Below, in pieces: positions 61,643 to 64,000 of a stretch of DNA of 64,000 nucleotides. The DNA lies in the NCBI RefSeq assembly GCF_030272615.1, contig NC_081414.1:915873648-915937647 (forward strand), in the 5' to 3' direction. The DNA is from Cryptomeria japonica. Its lineage: Eukaryota; Streptophyta; Pinopsida; Cupressales; Cupressaceae. Both the position numbers and the translations under genes were made by a program. How positions within the stretch are numbered: the stretch's first letter is position 1; each line of letters begins with the position of its first letter. Under the pieces are notes generated by a model. It ran no database searches. It was not told where the DNA came from and worked only from the letters and a program-made list of their open reading frames with translations.

Positions 61643-62867
61643 TGTAAAGCAGAAAATCGATCGAACCCTAGTTGCTCTCCCCTCTTCCAACTCCAAGGAG
61701 AGAGAAGGGAGGTCACTAGGGTTGATGGTTTTCACTTAAGGAGACTTTACATTCAAAAGAGGGTTTGAAACCCACAAGATCCAATCCCACACAATGCAAG
61801 ATTGGATGCTAAATGCATTTCAAGGGTTAAGACAGCAAGGCTACCCTCTTTTGTAAAGAATGTTGATAGAAGAATTAAGCTAGGAATGCGTAGAAAGTGA
61901 GAAAGATTCGCTTATAAACTGAGATAGGGATATAGGATGAAGCTGCAGACCTGGAATTAGCAGTAAAATGTCAATACGGCGCTGTCCTGCAAATTTGAGC
62001 AAAAGTTGACGGGACGATGGCGCCCGACGTGCACACGGTCCTCCGAAAAATCTGTGAAACGAAGGGGGATCTGTTCGTATCTGCACAAGGATTCCAGATC
62101 TTCAATTTCAGCCGCGTACCTACAACCTACACATAGAAAAGTGAAGACGATTGGGGGGTTAGGGATTAGGGGTTTGCCTAGCAAACCCCGGTTTTGGAAT
62201 TAACCAAGAAATGAGAAATGTTGTAAATGTAAATGACTGTAATGTAAAACAAGTACTAATACCTTGTTGTAAGGATGTTTGTATCCTTATGTGTGAAGGT
62301 ATAGATGTTGTTGTTTGTTGTATGTTGTAGTATGTAGTAAGTGATCTCCTCTTCAATGGTTGAATCCTTGTCTTGAATGCAACACTTAGCCTTGAATGGA
62401 GACTTAGGATGATCAATTGCTTGAAGGAATGCTTGAATGCTTGCGTATTGTTTCCACTTTTTTTTCTATCCATCTTCTCTACCCAAAATGAGAGAGAAAA
62501 TGTAGTTTATATACTTGTCAATTAGGGCTGATAGACTGATTTTCCCGACCTTAGGCCGACCAAGAAATGATAATTTCCAATTTGCAAACAAAAAGACCCG
62601 AAGTCCCATAGGAGACCGGGCCCAAAATAGGGCCAGGGACTAGGGCACTGGGCGCCATGGTCCTGGGGGACCAGGGCGCTGGGCGCTCTGGTCCCACCTC
62701 CCGGGACAGCAGGGTGCAAAGGAGGTTCAGGCCAGGGTGCAAGAAAAATGTAGTTTTTGGTGCCATGAGAAAGTTTCGGGGTCTCCATTCAGGTTTCGTG
62801 TTGCGTCGCCATCGTGAAGACCGAAATCCAGTCGAAATTGCAAGTGTCGCAATTTTAGGATGCTACA
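61643..62867 (-). repeat. Gypsy 5' LTR (1,225 bp)
   Basis: Closely matches 55,023-56,290; bounded by the probable primer-binding site on the left and target duplication ATGTG on the right. Confidence 0.93.
62011..62042. promoter_or_regulatory. Hairpin-like 32-bp element, copy in 5' LTR
   Basis: Counterpart of 55,391-55,422 with one substitution seen (GGCGT to GACGT). Confidence 0.5.
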
Positions 62868-63185
62868 ATGTGCAATCCACTATACATTGATTCTCCCCCC
62901 CTTTTGCAACAATGACAGAGAATAAAGGAATCAAAGTATACAAAATAATTCATGAGAGTAAGTCAAAAATGTCTTTGAAATTGACCTTAGTAGCCTCCAA
63001 AGAAGATTCCCATGTAAGATTCACCTATTTCATAGTGAGAATTTGTCCATGCAGGTGTGCAACAAAATCCTCCATGCCATCCACTATCTTGCAGTCAAGT
63101 GAACTGATGAGGCCTTCTGCTTGTTTCACATTTCCTTGCAATAAATCAATGAAGGGGGCAAGATAGCACTATATCTCTAGCAGGT

Positions 63186-64000
63186 TTAGAGCTTGTTTGT
63201 CTTGTTGCTAATTTCATGAGTCAATTGTTTGACTTTTACACTAAAAGTCGCTATTGATCTTGTAAGAGGATCAAAAGAACCTAGCAGATCTTGAATTTCC
63301 TTTTGAGTCTTTACTATTTTATCTTCAAGATCTTTGATGAAATCAGAGAAGTTTGAGAATTTGACCAATAATTGGCCAACTTCCTTTAAGATTGATTTTA
63401 CCTCTTCAGTGCTAGTAGAGAGATAAACTTTATGAACTGATATTTGTTCCATTAATTGCTCATTTCTTCTGGTTTCAAACTGCCTTGCTACAACCTTCTC
63501 CAGATCGGTTGCCTCTGAACCAATTGCTTTGAAAAGAGTGCCCAATTGATTGATGATAGGTGCATTCTCATCAACAAAAATATCAGGAATGAGATCAAAT
63601 AAGATGGCCTTTTCAGTATTAATAATTCTTGCCTTCTTTTTCTTTGCTTTAAGTTTGGCCTTTTCAGCTTGAATTCTCAATTTTTTTGAAACTTTTATTA
63701 ATTGTTTGGGGGTCATCTTCTTGATATCAATTACTGAGTCTTCCCCTTCTTCCTCCTTTGTTTCTTCTTCTTCTTTAGCTTCTACCTCAGATTTGGTTGA
63801 GGTGGGGAGTTTAGCTTTCTTTTTCTCAGTTTCCTTTTCTAAAACTAACTTCCTCTTTACTAGAGGAGTGTCCACCACTATTTTTTGACCACCTTTAGGT
63901 TGACTGGATGAAGATTTTTCTATCTTCTTCTCTTGTTTTGGTTCCTTGGTTTCCCCTGGACCAATATCGATTGTTTCTGTTTCCTTCCTTTCTATTTTTT
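63186..64000 (-). CDS. Coiled-coil ORF of the second pol-less element (partial)
   Basis: Open from the right edge of the window to TAA at its 3' end, about 271 residues. The N-terminal visible part is Lys/Glu-rich (EEEETKEEEGEDSV), followed by KAKLKAKKKKARI and long amphipathic helices with heptad-like spacing (ILKEVGQLLVKFSNFSDFIK and neighbours). No catalytic motif. Similar in kind to 39,490-40,973 on the same strand and to 22,698-23,927 on the other strand. The start of the protein is outside the window. Function unknown; self-association is a guess from the helices. Confidence 0.55.
   Translation of the reverse strand, partial: KIERKETETIDIGPGETKEPKQEKKIEKSSSSQPKGGQKIVVDTPLVKRKLVLEKETEKKKAKLPTSTKSEVEAKEEEETKEEEGEDSVIDIKKMTPKQLIKVSKKLRIQAEKAKLKAKKKKARIINTEKAILFDLIPDIFVDENAPIINQLGTLFKAIGSEATDLEKVVARQFETRRNEQLMEQISVHKVYLSTSTEEVKSILKEVGQLLVKFSNFSDFIKDLEDKIVKTQKEIQDLLGSFDPLTRSIATFSVKVKQLTHEISNKTNKL

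Larger units (their letters stand above)
55023..62867 (-). mobile_element. Complete Ty3/gypsy element encoding only gag/protease-like ORF
   Basis: LTRs at 55,023-56,290 and 61,643-62,867 (TGTAAAG...GCTACA) flanked by an exact target duplication ATGTG (55,018-55,022 and 62,868-62,872). The polypurine complement tttagcccccacttt follows the left LTR. The leader at the right end shows ttttggtgaacctgacg next to the LTR on the minus strand, a probable primer-binding site that I cannot assign to a tRNA. Total 7,845 bp. The only gene is 57,034-60,459; no reverse transcriptase, RNase H or integrase is present, so it is non-autonomous, of the type called TR-GAG. The LTRs differ by roughly 25-35 substitutions by eye, mostly transitions, so it is the youngest insertion seen. 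Confidence 0.95.
53605..64000 (-). mobile_element. Second pol-less LTR element, partial, split by a gypsy insertion
   Basis: Consists of 53,605-55,022 and 62,868-64,000. Its 3' LTR is 53,605-54,789 (TGTTGAT...GCCAACA), followed on this strand by atctccccctttggcatt, the polypurine complement seen at 39,154. The interior resumes after the gypsy element at 62,873 with a lysine- and glutamate-rich coiled-coil frame like the C-terminal part of the 38-44 kb element. The 5' LTR is beyond the window. Confidence 0.75.

Overview
The window looks like a nuclear segment from a large-genome seed plant, probably a gymnosperm; this is an inference and no species marker was found. The reasons are one complete intron-containing plant laccase gene in about 64 kb, long AT-rich intergenic DNA, decayed and nested LTR retrotransposons, and kilobase-scale polypyrimidine and satellite tracts. 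I see no bacterial operons, CRISPR arrays, rRNA genes or convincing tRNA genes.

Layout. About 2.6-4.5 kb is a decayed 3' part of a Ty3/gypsy element holding a 377-bp TRIM (3722-4098). 4.69-7.10 kb is a polypyrimidine tract. 11,225-16,701 is a six-exon laccase (574 codons plus stop, all four copper motifs present), the only clear cellular gene. 20.8-23.9 kb is a broken reading frame for a large unrecognised protein. 25,706-32,857 is a Ty1/copia element with two LTRs and a broken gag-pol. About 33.4-34.1 kb and 52.9-53.6 kb are direct copies of one dispersed repeat. 37.0-38.3 kb is a gypsy-type gag remnant. 38,377-44,749 is a complete LTR element with target duplication GTGGG that has no recognisable pol genes; it carries a decayed coiled-coil/zinc-knuckle reading frame of about 1,450 codons on the minus strand. 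About 45.5-51.9 kb is an imperfect palindrome centred near 48,681, with a dyad-symmetric satellite (47.05-50.31 kb) at its core and CT/GA-rich tracts on either side. 53,605 to beyond the right edge is a third element of the pol-less type, split by a complete gypsy element (55,023-62,867, target duplication ATGTG) whose only gene is an intact 1,141-codon gag/protease-like frame.

How the parts relate. The autonomous-type copia element and the two pol-less elements share the same polypurine tract and LTR junction, and two of them can also be compared at the primer-binding site, where they match. The simplest reading is a mobilisation family in which the pol-less members depend on a copia polymerase. 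The gypsy element likewise lacks reverse transcriptase and integrase and would need a helper. Insertions can be ordered: dispersed repeat, then the 53.6-kb pol-less element, then the gypsy element, whose LTRs differ by only a few percent by eye. Many premature stops in the older frames fit C-to-T decay at CAG, CAA or CGA codons. The laccase exons have no such lesions.
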